A DNA stretch of 18,572 nucleotides from Huintestinicola sp050874005. GTDB lineage: Bacteria > Bacillota > Clostridia > Oscillospirales > Ruminococcaceae. This document shows positions 6,236-13,902 of this stretch, piece after piece. Position 1 is the stretch's first letter, and each line of letters starts with the position of its first letter. The DNA lies in assembly GCF_050874005.1 (NCBI RefSeq), contig NZ_JBNMJV010000044.1, positions 1 to 18,572 of the forward strand, written 5' to 3'. A program made the translations under genes and the position numbers. The notes beneath the pieces were generated by a model. That model ran no database searches. It worked only from the letters and a program-made list of their open reading frames with translations, and had not been told where the DNA came from.

Positions 6236-6874
6236 TTATATCAGCTCCTTAAAACTTTCTATACGCCTGTGAACACAGTCTTTCAGTGCCTCAAAATCCC
6301 CGAAATGACCGCTGTTGACGCCGATGGTGTAAAATCCGTTCAGGTAAGCCGTCTTTGCGGCGTGAGGGGAATCCTCGATAACCGCAGTTTCCCGGGGGCT
6401 CACACCCATTTTTTCGGCGCACATAAAAAATATCCTGGGGTCCTCTTTGGACGAGCCTGCTTCGTCGGAGGTCACAATAAATTCAAGGCTGTCAAGAATG
6501 CCGTTGTGCTTTAAAACTCCCTCAGCCAGCTCTCTTGAATTTGAAGTGGCGGCGCACATTTTAATGCCACGTTTCTTAAAGCTTTGGATAAGCTCCTTTG
6601 CATAAGGCATAAGCTTGACTTCAAAAAAGTATTTTTCTCTGACTATCTCGGTTATTTCCGCCGCCACATCTTCCGCACTTTCGGGGAGAGAATAAAGCTC
6701 CTTGAGATACTCCGCAGCACTCATAAAATGCATAGATTTCAGGGCAAGGGATACCTCGCTGTCATATTCAATGCCTCTTCGACCCAGAAATATCCTGTCC
6801 GACTCGGTCCATACCCCGAGACTGTCCGCAAGAGTGCCGTCAATGTCAAAAATGACCGCTTTAAAATTCTCCAT
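6236..6874 (-). CDS. HAD-superfamily hydrolase, beta-phosphoglucomutase-like (212 aa)
   Basis: A haloacid-dehalogenase-type phosphatase or phosphomutase of subfamily IA. Motif I is F-D-I-D-G-T-L (nucleophile D10, acid D12), motif II includes A-A-T-S-N-S (T110/S111), motif III is S-S-K-E-D-P (K143) and motif IV is V-I-E-D-S-P-H-A-A (E167/D168). The alpha-helical cap inserted after motif I (about residues 18-85) fits the phosphoglycolate phosphatase/phosphoglucomutase branch. The substrate cannot be told. The start lies two bases after the stop of the 55-residue gene, inside the ABC-F operon. Confidence 0.93.
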   Translation of the reverse strand: MENFKAVIFDIDGTLADSLGVWTESDRIFLGRRGIEYDSEVSLALKSMHFMSAAEYLKELYSLPESAEDVAAEITEIVREKYFFEVKLMPYAKELIQSFKKRGIKMCAATSNSRELAEGVLKHNGILDSLEFIVTSDEAGSSKEDPRIFFMCAEKMGVSPRETAVIEDSPHAAKTAYLNGFYTIGVNSGHFGDFEALKDCVHRRIESFKELI

Positions 6875-6876
6875 AC

Positions 6877-7044
6877 TTATTCCTCAACAGCGTATGTAAG
6901 GTTTTCCCATATAAGGGATACGCCGATGTCCGTCTCCTCGGGGAGAAGAGCCATTGCAATGAAAAGCTCCTCTCCCGAATTTTTATCCTTGAGTGTGGCA
7001 TATTCGCCCTCTATTTTAATTACTGTATAATGCTTTGTTTCCAT
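6877..7044 (-). CDS. Small protein (55 aa), DUF3006-like
   Basis: A short minus-strand gene running M-E-T-K-H-Y-T-V-I-K-I-E-G-E-Y-A to L-T-Y-A-V-E-E-stop. Its ATG has AAGGAG seven bases upstream. It starts 21 bases after the ABC-F stop and ends two bases before the HAD start, so it fits the operon exactly. The pattern V-I-K-I-E-G-E-Y-A-T-L-K...G-E-E-L-F-I...L-L-P-E resembles DUF3006 proteins, small beta-barrel-like proteins of unknown role that follow V-D-R-x-E-G-x-x-A-V-x-E....P....L-P. That assignment is tentative; the gene itself is well supported by context. Confidence 0.78.
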   Translation of the reverse strand: METKHYTVIKIEGEYATLKDKNSGEELFIAMALLPEETDIGVSLIWENLTYAVEE

Positions 7045-7065
7045 ACCGAACTCCTTATAAAAAGC

Positions 7066-9021
7066 TTATTCCTCGTCTTCTTCACAGAGCATCAACCACT
7101 CATCGGAAAGTTCCGCCGACTGCTGCTTTAAGCTTTCGTACTCTGCACACTTCTCGTTCATAAGCACATAATCCGCCGCCGCCTCGGGAGAAGTCATTTC
7201 CTCCTGAACAGCCGCCATTTTAGTTTCAAGCTCGCCAATAAGCTTTTCAAGCTCCTTGATTCGGCTGCGGCGCTTTGCGTCCTTTGCACGCTGTTCTTTC
7301 GAGCGGTATGCCGCCGCATTTTTCCTTTCGGCTTCTTCTTTGGCTTTCTGCTGCTTTTGTTCTGCCAAAGCCTCCTGCTCCGCAAGATTTCTTGCCCGCT
7401 TGTCATCAAGATATTCCTCAAAGCCGCCGTTAAATTCGTGAAGCTGCCCCGGAGTTATCTCAAAAATCCTGTCGCATATGCGGCTCAGCAGATATCTGTC
7501 GTGGGAAACGAGAATGACCGTTCCCTCAAATTTCGCCAGAGCCTCTTCAAGGACTTCCTTTGCGTCAATGTCAAGGTGGTTTGTAGGCTCGTCAAGGATA
7601 AGCACATTGCCCCTCTCAAGCATCATAATGGCAAAACACAGCTTTGCCCTCTCGCCGCCGCTTATGACTCCCACCTGCTTGAACACGTTCTCTCCCGTAA
7701 ATTTCACAAGTCCCAGCAGACTTCTAACCTGTTCGTCGGTCATACCTCTGCGGCGGTCGTGAATTTCGTCAATGACTGTCTTGTTAAAATCCAGCTGGGA
7801 ATTTTCCTGATCGAAGTAGGATATCTTAACATTCTTGTTCCACTCAACCGAACCTCTCGGGGAGCGTATCTTTTTCTGAATGATCTTAAGCAGCGTGGAT
7901 TTTCCGATTCCGTTAGGTCCCACAATGCCTATCTTGTCGCCCCTGCGGACAGCAAAGGAAATGTTCTCCGCAAGAAGCTTGTCTCCTGCGGTAATGTCAA
8001 TGTTCTTTACAGCCAGAACATCAAGAGGCGGCTCATAATCATATTCAAAGCGAATTTTCGCCTTTTTCTCATAGGTAACGGGTTTTTCGAGAATTTCCAT
8101 AGCCTCAAGCTTTTTCACCCTGCTTTTAGCCATAGCCGATGTGGTGGCACGGACGATGTTCCTGTCCACAAAATCCTGAAGCTTTGCTATCTCAGCCTGC
8201 TGAGCCTCGTATTCCTTGAGCCTACGTTCGGTATCGGCGGCTTTAAGCTCCGTAAATTTGGTGTAATTGCCCTTCCACCTGCGAAGCTTTGTCCGCTCTA
8301 TCTCGCATATTGAAGTGCACAGCTTGTCAAGAAAATATCTGTCGTGAGAAACGATAAGAAGTGCACCCTTGTACCCCGAAAGATAGTCCTCAAGCCACAT
8401 AATGGTGTCAAAATCCAGATGGTTGGTAGGCTCGTCAAGTATAAGCAGACGAGGATTTTCCAGCAGCAGCTTTGCCATAGCAAGACGGGTCTTTTCGCCC
8501 CCCGAAAGAGTGGAGATCACCCTGTCATAGGTCTCGGGAGGAAAGCCCATACCGTTTAAAACAGTCTTTATCTTAACGCTTATGAGATACCCCTCATTCG
8601 CTTCAAAGAAAGCTGTCTTGCGGTCATACTCGGCGCTTATCTCCTTAAAATGCGCCTCGTTTTCGTGAACCTCGGGGCGGGACATTTCCTCCTCAAGGCG
8701 GCGAAGCTCCTCCTGCACCGACAAAAGCTCCGAAAAGACCGACATCATCTCCTCCATTACCTTAGAGGAGCGGTCAAGCCCCGAGTTCTGCTCCAAAAAT
8801 CCCACCGTTGAACCTCTTGTAACAGCTAAATGGGGCACATTCGGCTCGGGCTGAGTCTCATATTCCTCTTTGCCCGTGATTATTTTCAGAAGCGTGGATT
8901 TTCCGCAGCCGTTCACGCCCACAAGTCCTATTCTATCATTGTCCTCAATAGTAAGGCTCACATTGTCAAGCACAGTTTTCCCGTTATATATCTTCGAGAT
9001 ATTTTCCATTGAAAGTATCAT
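7066..9021 (-). CDS. ABC-F family ATPase (651 aa)
   Basis: A soluble protein with two ATP-binding cassettes and no membrane segments, of the ribosome-associated ABC-F group. Cassette 1 has Walker A G-V-N-G-C-G-K-S-T (35-43), signature L-S-G-G-E-K (172-177) and Walker B L-L-I-L-D-E-P-T-N-H-L-D (192-203). Cassette 2 has G-P-N-G-I-G-K-S-T (368-376), I-S-G-G-E-R (453-458) and V-L-I-L-D-E-P-T-N-H-L-D (473-484). The charged helical linker (about 245-325) and the C-terminal coiled coil (about 540-650, rich in Lys, Glu, Gln and Ala) fit the YdiF-like branch. Such proteins rescue or tune ribosomes; some give antibiotic resistance, but the housekeeping setting argues against that here. It is the first gene after the minus promoter at 9058-9086. 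Confidence 0.95.
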   Translation of the reverse strand: MILSMENISKIYNGKTVLDNVSLTIEDNDRIGLVGVNGCGKSTLLKIITGKEEYETQPEPNVPHLAVTRGSTVGFLEQNSGLDRSSKVMEEMMSVFSELLSVQEELRRLEEEMSRPEVHENEAHFKEISAEYDRKTAFFEANEGYLISVKIKTVLNGMGFPPETYDRVISTLSGGEKTRLAMAKLLLENPRLLILDEPTNHLDFDTIMWLEDYLSGYKGALLIVSHDRYFLDKLCTSICEIERTKLRRWKGNYTKFTELKAADTERRLKEYEAQQAEIAKLQDFVDRNIVRATTSAMAKSRVKKLEAMEILEKPVTYEKKAKIRFEYDYEPPLDVLAVKNIDITAGDKLLAENISFAVRRGDKIGIVGPNGIGKSTLLKIIQKKIRSPRGSVEWNKNVKISYFDQENSQLDFNKTVIDEIHDRRRGMTDEQVRSLLGLVKFTGENVFKQVGVISGGERAKLCFAIMMLERGNVLILDEPTNHLDIDAKEVLEEALAKFEGTVILVSHDRYLLSRICDRIFEITPGQLHEFNGGFEEYLDDKRARNLAEQEALAEQKQQKAKEEAERKNAAAYRSKEQRAKDAKRRSRIKELEKLIGELETKMAAVQEEMTSPEAAADYVLMNEKCAEYESLKQQSAELSDEWLMLCEEDEE

Positions 9022-9057
9022 TGTCCCTTTTCTCCCGATAAAAAAGTCATATATTTT

Positions 9058-9086
9058 ATTATAGCATATTTCGGGGAGGATTTCAA
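9058..9086 (-). promoter_or_regulatory. Sigma-A promoter for the ABC-F operon
   Basis: Read on the minus strand: TTGAAA (9086-9081), a 17-base spacer and TATAAT (9063-9058). The start codon at 9021 lies 36 bases beyond the -10. The ribosome site is AAAAGGGA close to the ATG. Confidence 0.8.
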
Positions 9087-9107
9087 CTACAAAGATTGAA
9101 ATTTTCG

Positions 9108-9158
9108 GAATTAAGTGACAAAGAACAAAACGATGTAGTCTATAGATACCCTTAATTC
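9108..9158. repeat. Separated inverted repeat upstream of the ABC-F promoter
   Basis: GAATTAAG (9108-9115) and CTTAATTC (9151-9158) are perfect reverse complements separated by 35 bases, 22 bases upstream of the -35 element. It could mark a regulator site or a weak stem in the tail of the upstream transcript. The 364-base gap 9022-9385 otherwise holds only the promoter and the hairpin at 9229-9272; I see no gene in it. Confidence 0.3.
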
Positions 9159-9228
9159 AAATACAAATCAGATAGGCATACTAATTTTTGTTTTCAACTT
9201 CATATATGAGAATATATTTAACAATTTA

Positions 9229-9272
9229 GCCCCGAAATGCAGTTCATATTTATAAAACCTGCATTTCGGGGC
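9229..9272 (-). terminator. Long GC-capped hairpin downstream of the recD2 to BY-kinase operon
   Basis: GCCCCGAAATGCAG (9229-9242) and CTGCATTTCGGGGC (9259-9272) form a perfect 14-bp stem with a 16-base AT-rich loop. It lies 113 bases past the BY-kinase stop and before the next minus-strand promoter, where the operon should end. On the minus strand the tail is TAAATTGTTAAATATATT, not a U-run, so it may be an imperfect terminator or a 3'-end stabilising stem. Confidence 0.55.
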
Positions 9273-9385
9273 ATTTCATCCCTCATATTCACCGAAAAGT
9301 TTACCATTCGGTTTACAATAAGCCGATTTTTACCGCCAATTTACAAATTATGACAATCGGTTCAAAAAATTGGGGGAAATTCCGG

Positions 9386-10861
9386 TTATTTCTGCTTCTC
9401 CTGCTTGTACTCATACCCGTAGCTCTGATAATAGCCATATTTTTTGCCGTATCTGCCGTACTTCTTTTTGCCGTAGGAGGACTTCATACCGCCGGTGCAG
9501 AATGACTTTATAAAGCCAAGCTTTTTGCCGTTGGCGAGACTTACCTTTTCGAGAGCCTCGGCGATCTCGGGGTGAGATGTGTAGTTTTCTCTTACCACGA
9601 AAACGTGTCCGCCGATAATGCTGTTCATAAGCTGTGAGTCGGTAACAACGTTGATGGGCGGAGTGTCAAGCAGCACATAATCATACTTTGCAGACACATT
9701 CTCAAGCAGTTTTGCCATTATACCCGAGCCTAAAAGCTCTGTGGGGTTGGGCGGTATAGGACCCGAGACGAGAATGTCAAGAGAGCTTCTCACATCTCTG
9801 TTAATAGCCTCCTCAAGGGAGCAGAAGCCTCCCAGCACCGATGATAAGCCGTTCTGTCCGCCAAGCTTAAAGGCGGTCTGTACCGTAGGCTTTCTCATAT
9901 CGCAGTCGATAAGAAGCACCCTTTTTCCCATATCCGCAAAGGCAATAGCCATATTGGCACAGGTAGTGGACTTGCCCTCTCCCGGCTCAGCGCTGGTAAA
10001 TCCGATGATATTGCCGCCCGAAGCAGCAAGGGAGAAAATAAGGTTTGTTCGTGCTGCCCTGTACGCCTCGGCAATGACGAAGGGTGTGTTTTCGTCAAGG
10101 AGATAACGCTTTGACGAAGCCCTTTTCGGGGAAGCATTGCGCTTTTCACTCGGCTTTTTTCCATATCCGTAGCCGTAGCCCTTGCCGTCAGCCGCCTCAA
10201 AGTCCATTATCTCGGCAAATACAGGTACGCCGTAAATCTTGGAAAGGTCGTCTCTCGGGGTCACCGTAACGCTCAGTATCTCCTTTAAAAAGAAGATGAT
10301 ATACGCCGCCGCCGCACCTAAAATAACGCCTGCCGCACAGAATATCATAGGTCTTGGGAAGGACGGATTTTCGGGCACTTCGCCATACTCCACCACTTCT
10401 ATTGAGCCTGATTTGATGACCCTCATAAACTCGTCACGTGCAAGCTCCACAAGCACGTTCACGATATCGGCGGAAAGCTGCGGGTCCTCGTTTGAAGCGG
10501 TTATCCGCATTACCTCGGTGCTGTTTACCGACGTTACCGATATCATACCGCTCAGTTCCTCCTTTGTGTAGGGAAGGTCAAGCTCGTATATAACCGAATC
10601 GAGCATCTTATTGCTCTGGAAAATTATCTGGCAGGTGTTAACCAGCTTCTGAGCGGCGGTGATGTCGTTTACGTTAAGGGTCTCGGTCTTGTTCTGATTA
10701 TTCTCCACGTAAAGCATAGCCGAGGACTCGTACTGCTTGGGAACGAGAAACTTAGCCGCCGAAAAGCCTGCCGCTCCGCATATGACCGCAGAAACGGCAA
10801 TGGGAAGAAGGTGGCTTTTGAGAACGGAGAATAGCTGCTTTATATCAATACTGTCTTCCAT
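9386..10861 (-). CDS. BY-kinase: Wzz-domain tyrosine autokinase (491 aa)
   Basis: A membrane-anchored bacterial tyrosine kinase of the CpsC-CpsD fused (Wzc-like) type, normally controlling capsule or exopolysaccharide chain length. The N-terminal Wzz-like domain is framed by helices at about 19-41 and 171-192. The kinase domain has the E-A-Y-R-A-A-R-T-N oligomerisation motif (265-273), Walker A A-E-P-G-E-G-K-S-T-T (291-300), Walker A' L-L-I-D-C-D-M-R-K-P (316-325) and Walker B Y-V-L-L-D-T-P-P (395-402). The C-terminal tail (about 463-485) carries nine tyrosines, the usual autophosphorylation cluster. Unusually, the linker at 228-234 also has three Tyr in a G-Y-G-Y-G-Y run. It starts 23 bases after degV with AAAGGAG upstream. 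No glycosyltransferase, flippase or CpsB phosphatase gene is in the window. Confidence 0.95.
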   Translation of the reverse strand: MEDSIDIKQLFSVLKSHLLPIAVSAVICGAAGFSAAKFLVPKQYESSAMLYVENNQNKTETLNVNDITAAQKLVNTCQIIFQSNKMLDSVIYELDLPYTKEELSGMISVTSVNSTEVMRITASNEDPQLSADIVNVLVELARDEFMRVIKSGSIEVVEYGEVPENPSFPRPMIFCAAGVILGAAAAYIIFFLKEILSVTVTPRDDLSKIYGVPVFAEIMDFEAADGKGYGYGYGKKPSEKRNASPKRASSKRYLLDENTPFVIAEAYRAARTNLIFSLAASGGNIIGFTSAEPGEGKSTTCANMAIAFADMGKRVLLIDCDMRKPTVQTAFKLGGQNGLSSVLGGFCSLEEAINRDVRSSLDILVSGPIPPNPTELLGSGIMAKLLENVSAKYDYVLLDTPPINVVTDSQLMNSIIGGHVFVVRENYTSHPEIAEALEKVSLANGKKLGFIKSFCTGGMKSSYGKKKYGRYGKKYGYYQSYGYEYKQEKQK

Positions 10862-10884
10862 CGGGGAAATTGCTCCTTTATTTT

Positions 10885-11757
10885 TTAGCTCTTTTTCGCT
10901 TTAAATGCGGTAGCCACCATATCCGGACCGCTGTTAGCGGCAATGGCTCCGCCTACTCTGAACACGATGTCAACAGGGGGATATCCCAGCCGCTCTGTCA
11001 GCACCTTGGCTATCTCCTCGGCATAGGCAAGGTTTCTGCCGCCGATAATGATGTAGGGCGAACCTTCGGCTATCCTGTCGCAGGTAACGTCCGCAAGCTT
11101 GGGAACCACGTTCTGCTCACCTCTTGGCTTTGCCACCACCTTAGTGTTTTCGCCCTTCAGAAGGATAACGGGCTTTAGTCCCAGAAGTTCTCCCGCAAAA
11201 GCTGCCGCAGCGCTTATCCTGCCCGACTTCTTTACATATCTCAGGGTGTATGCCGCAAGGTATACCTCGCAAACCTCAAACCAGTCGGCAAGATACTTTT
11301 CTATCTCGTCGGCGGACTTGCCCTCCTCAGCCATTTTTGCAGCTTCAATAACGGGATATCCGTAGGTTCCCGAATAACTTGTGGAGTCGAGGACTCTTAT
11401 CTTCACCTTATCAGCCTTGTCGGGGTGAGCAGAGAAAAAATTATCCCTTGCACAGCAGGCGTTCTGATAGGTAGCTGAGCCGTGAGAATTTATTGAGATA
11501 AAGAAAATATCCTCATAGCCTTCTGCGGCGTACTTTTCAAAAAGCTCCTCAAACTCGAATACGGTGAGCTGGGAATGTACGGGAAGCTCGGGGGAGCTGT
11601 CGATAAGGTCGTAATATTCCTCCTTGGGGATATCGCCGTCACGGAAGCTTTTGTCACCTACGGTAATGGGAAAACCCTGAACGTCAATGTTATATTTTTC
11701 GCTGTATTCTTTTGTGATATCGCTGGCGGAGTCGGTGATGAACTTGATCTTTGACAT
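10885..11757 (-). CDS. DegV family protein (290 aa)
   Basis: A fatty-acid-binding protein of the DegV/FakB family; FakB members hand fatty acids to the kinase FakA for phosphorylation. Visible family features are I-T-D-S-A-S-D at the N-terminus (7-13), P-V-H-S-Q near 59-63, S-I-N-S-H-G-S-A-T-Y-Q-N-A (88-100), L-D-S-T-S-Y-S-G-T-Y-G (123-133) and the L-R-Y-V-K-K-S-G-R-I-S block (172-182). Near the end, A-N-S-G-P-D replaces the more usual H-x-G-P-G. The start at 11757 has AAAGGA upstream; the longer frame to 11823 overlaps trmL by 44 bases and lacks conservation. No fakA is nearby, so its partner is elsewhere. Confidence 0.9.
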   Translation of the reverse strand: MSKIKFITDSASDITKEYSEKYNIDVQGFPITVGDKSFRDGDIPKEEYYDLIDSSPELPVHSQLTVFEFEELFEKYAAEGYEDIFFISINSHGSATYQNACCARDNFFSAHPDKADKVKIRVLDSTSYSGTYGYPVIEAAKMAEEGKSADEIEKYLADWFEVCEVYLAAYTLRYVKKSGRISAAAAFAGELLGLKPVILLKGENTKVVAKPRGEQNVVPKLADVTCDRIAEGSPYIIIGGRNLAYAEEIAKVLTERLGYPPVDIVFRVGGAIAANSGPDMVATAFKAKKS

Positions 11758-11779
11758 AATGTTTTTTCCTTTCAGATTA

Positions 11780-12280
11780 TTATTCGTTCCAATTATATTT
11801 TGTAAGCCTGCCCTCGGTCTCAAGGTCGGGATAATCCCATTGCCTTAAGACCTCGTAAACGGCTATGGCGACTGAGTTTGACAGATTAAGGCTCCTGAGA
11901 GTGCTTCTCATAGGTATGCGGACGCAATTGTCCGGGTGAGCGTACAGCAGCTCCTCGGGAAGCCCTGCGTCCTCTCTGCCGAATATGAGATATGAATTGT
12001 CGGGGTATTTTGCTTCGGAGTGTATCTTCCTTCCCTTTGTGGTGAAAAAGAAGAAATTGCCTCCTTTATTTTTCAGTAGAAAATCCTCTGTATTATCGTA
12101 ATAGGTGATATCCAGCTTGTCCCAGTAGTCAAGCCCCGCTCTTTTGAGCTTCTTGTCATCTATCTGAAAGCCGAGGGGCTTCACAAGATGGAGCCTTGCT
12201 CCCGTAACGGCGCAGGTGCGGGCGATATTTCCCGTGTTCTGGGGTATCTGCGGCTCTACGAGCACTATGTTAAGACGCAT
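11780..12280 (-). CDS. trmL: tRNA (cytidine(34)-2'-O)-methyltransferase TrmL (166 aa)
   Basis: A SPOUT-class methyltransferase that 2'-O-methylates the wobble base of tRNA-Leu using S-adenosylmethionine. Motif 1 is E-P-Q-I-P-Q-N-T-G-N-I-A-R-T (9-22), motif 2 L-I-F-G-R-E-D-A-G-L-P (98-108), and motif 3 R-S-L-N-L-S-N-S-V-A-I-A-V-Y-E (129-143), the last two forming the trefoil knot that binds the cofactor. Its length is that of the minimal TrmL type without extra RNA-binding domains. The ATG has AAGGAGG seven bases upstream and begins 15 bases after the pyridoxamine kinase stop. Confidence 0.95.
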   Translation of the reverse strand: MRLNIVLVEPQIPQNTGNIARTCAVTGARLHLVKPLGFQIDDKKLKRAGLDYWDKLDITYYDNTEDFLLKNKGGNFFFFTTKGRKIHSEAKYPDNSYLIFGREDAGLPEELLYAHPDNCVRIPMRSTLRSLNLSNSVAIAVYEVLRQWDYPDLETEGRLTKYNWNE

Positions 12281-12295
12281 TTGCCTGCCTCCTTT

Positions 12296-13153
12296 TTAAA
12301 GTGACTCATAGTCGCAGAGGTCGTGCCTGTCCATAAGAAAATCAAGACATCTTTCAAGCAGTATGCCCTCTCTTGGGTCTGTGCTGTAGCCGTAGGTGGT
12401 CTTTATGGCAAGCTCTAAGAATGCGGCTGCTCTGTTCATAGCAATGGGCAGGCTGTCACCTCTTAAAATGGAGCCTGTGAGCACCGAGGCAAAAACGTCT
12501 CCCGTACCCGGGTAGCCTGCATTCACCTGCACATAGGGAACCTTCCAGAATTTGTTATGCTCACGGTCATAGCCTGCATTACAGCATTCTCCGCAGATAT
12601 ATGCGCTTGTTATTACAACGGTCTTGGGACCCAGCTCCGAGAGCCTTACCAGAATACTCTTCATCTCGGAGGATGAACGGGGCATAAGGGTGGGGTCTTC
12701 ACCTAAAAGTATAGCCGCCTCGGTCATATTCGGGGTTATTATATCTGCAACGGCGGCAAGCTCGCCCATTCGGCGGCGAAGTTCGGCGGTGCAGGTCTTA
12801 TAAGGCTTGCCGTTGTCCGCCATAACGGGGTCTACCACCTTTAATGCCTTGGGATAGCTTGAGAAGAACTCGAGGCAATGGTCTATCTGGCTTGTGGAAG
12901 CGAGAAAGCCGCTGTAAATGCAGTCAAAGTCCATTTTCAGCCTTTTGTAATGCTCGAGCGCAGGGATTATATAGTCGGTGAGATCTCTCATCACCACCTC
13001 GCCGAAGCCTCCCGTGTGGGCGGAGAGGATAGCTGTGGGCACGGGACACACCTGTATGCCCATAGCCGAAAGCGTGGGGAGAATTACCGACAATGAACAC
13101 CGTCCCACTCCCGAAAGGTCGTGGATAGCGGCAACCTTGATATTGCTGTTCAA
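12296..13153 (-). CDS. Pyridoxamine/pyridoxal kinase (285 aa), TTG start
   Basis: A ribokinase-fold (PfkB/ThiD-like) kinase that phosphorylates pyridoxamine or pyridoxal for vitamin B6 salvage. Features are V-A-A-I-H-D-L-S-G-V-G-R-C-S at the N-terminus, S-A-H-T-G-G-F-G, V-V-D-P-V-M-A-D-N-G-K-P-Y (about 106-118), T-P-N-M-T-E-A and G-Y-P-G-T-G-D-V-F with the catalytic Asp at about 219. The start is taken as TTG at 13153: AAAGGTGG lies eight bases upstream and the protein then begins just before the conserved K-V-A-A-I-H-D-L-S-G. The ATG at 13210 would overlap comF by 25 bases and add an Arg-rich extension without a ribosome site. Confidence 0.88.
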   Translation of the reverse strand: MNSNIKVAAIHDLSGVGRCSLSVILPTLSAMGIQVCPVPTAILSAHTGGFGEVVMRDLTDYIIPALEHYKRLKMDFDCIYSGFLASTSQIDHCLEFFSSYPKALKVVDPVMADNGKPYKTCTAELRRRMGELAAVADIITPNMTEAAILLGEDPTLMPRSSSEMKSILVRLSELGPKTVVITSAYICGECCNAGYDREHNKFWKVPYVQVNAGYPGTGDVFASVLTGSILRGDSLPIAMNRAAAFLELAIKTTYGYSTDPREGILLERCLDFLMDRHDLCDYESL

Positions 13154-13185
13154 GAAAAATACCACCTTTGTAGTGTAGGGTTTAT

Positions 13186-13902
13186 TTAAACTGTAGCTGC
13201 GGCGGCGCATATGACACGCTCTGCACCGAGCCTCAGAAGCAGCCCCGAGCAGGCGTTCAGCGTTGAGCCGGTCGTAAGAACGTCATCTATGAGAAGCACC
13301 GTCATATCCGAAAGGGGAGTGCCGTGAAGGTCTGTAAAGTATATCCTTTCTGCTTCACGCTTTCTGTCCTCCTCACTCAGAGTGTGCTGTGCAGTCTTTG
13401 AAAATCTCCTTTGGATAATGTCAGTCCTGACGGGGATATCTGTTCCCTCCGTAAGATGTTTTGCAAGCTCCTCCGCCTGATTGTAGCCTCTTATCCGCTT
13501 CTGCTTCGGGGACATTGGCACGGGAACGGCAAGGTCTATGCTGTGAATTACTTCCATTTCCGAAAGTTTATCTCTTAATGCCCTTCCGAAAATTGCGGCG
13601 GCGTTAAGGTTATTTTTAAACTTTAAGCTGTAAATGCCTTCCTTGGCAATGCCCGAATAATAGGCTGCCGAGGCGCATAAGGAGTATTCGGGAGACTCTT
13701 TGCATAAACAGTCGGGACGCTTGGGCTTTCCGCATTTGGGACAGATATGCTCATCTGCCCAGAGTATCTCGGAAAAGCACTCCTCACAGCAGAGGACATT
13801 GTATGGGATAAATCCGCCGCAGAATGGGCAGCGGTTTGGAAAAAGGAAATCAAGAACATAGCTTTTTATTCCGCTGTCGCCACGTATGATACTGCCGTCC
13901 AT
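13186..13902 (-). CDS. ComF family protein (238 aa)
   Basis: A phosphoribosyltransferase-fold protein of the ComF/GntX family, needed for DNA uptake in competent bacteria but kept by many others. The N-terminal zinc-finger region has C25-x-x-C28, C39/C42, C54-x-x-C57 and C65/C67. The PRTase part has the R-G-Y-N-Q-A-E-E-L-A motif (138-147) and the PRPP loop L-L-I-D-D-V-L-T-T-G-S-T (203-214). Its ATG shares a base with the recD2 stop (TGATG), so translation is coupled. Placement next to recD2 agrees with a DNA-metabolism role, though no competence pilus genes are present. Confidence 0.93.
   Translation of the reverse strand: MDGSIIRGDSGIKSYVLDFLFPNRCPFCGGFIPYNVLCCEECFSEILWADEHICPKCGKPKRPDCLCKESPEYSLCASAAYYSGIAKEGIYSLKFKNNLNAAAIFGRALRDKLSEMEVIHSIDLAVPVPMSPKQKRIRGYNQAEELAKHLTEGTDIPVRTDIIQRRFSKTAQHTLSEEDRKREAERIYFTDLHGTPLSDMTVLLIDDVLTTGSTLNACSGLLLRLGAERVICAAAATV

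Noticed and set aside
7357..8313. 318-codon open frame on the plus strand opposite the ABC-F gene
   Set aside because: Antisense to conserved ATPase motifs; no ribosome site, no recognisable domain, no promoter.
7066..9021. Antibiotic resistance ABC-F gene
   Set aside because: The linker and C-terminal coiled coil fit a housekeeping YdiF-like member, and the operon holds core genes with no transfer signs; no leader-type attenuator is seen between promoter and start.
9300..9344. Four TTTAC direct repeats downstream of the BY-kinase
   Set aside because: Spacing of 12, 17 and 11 bases is irregular and the unit is too short in AT-rich DNA to stand out from chance; not a CRISPR or iteron array.
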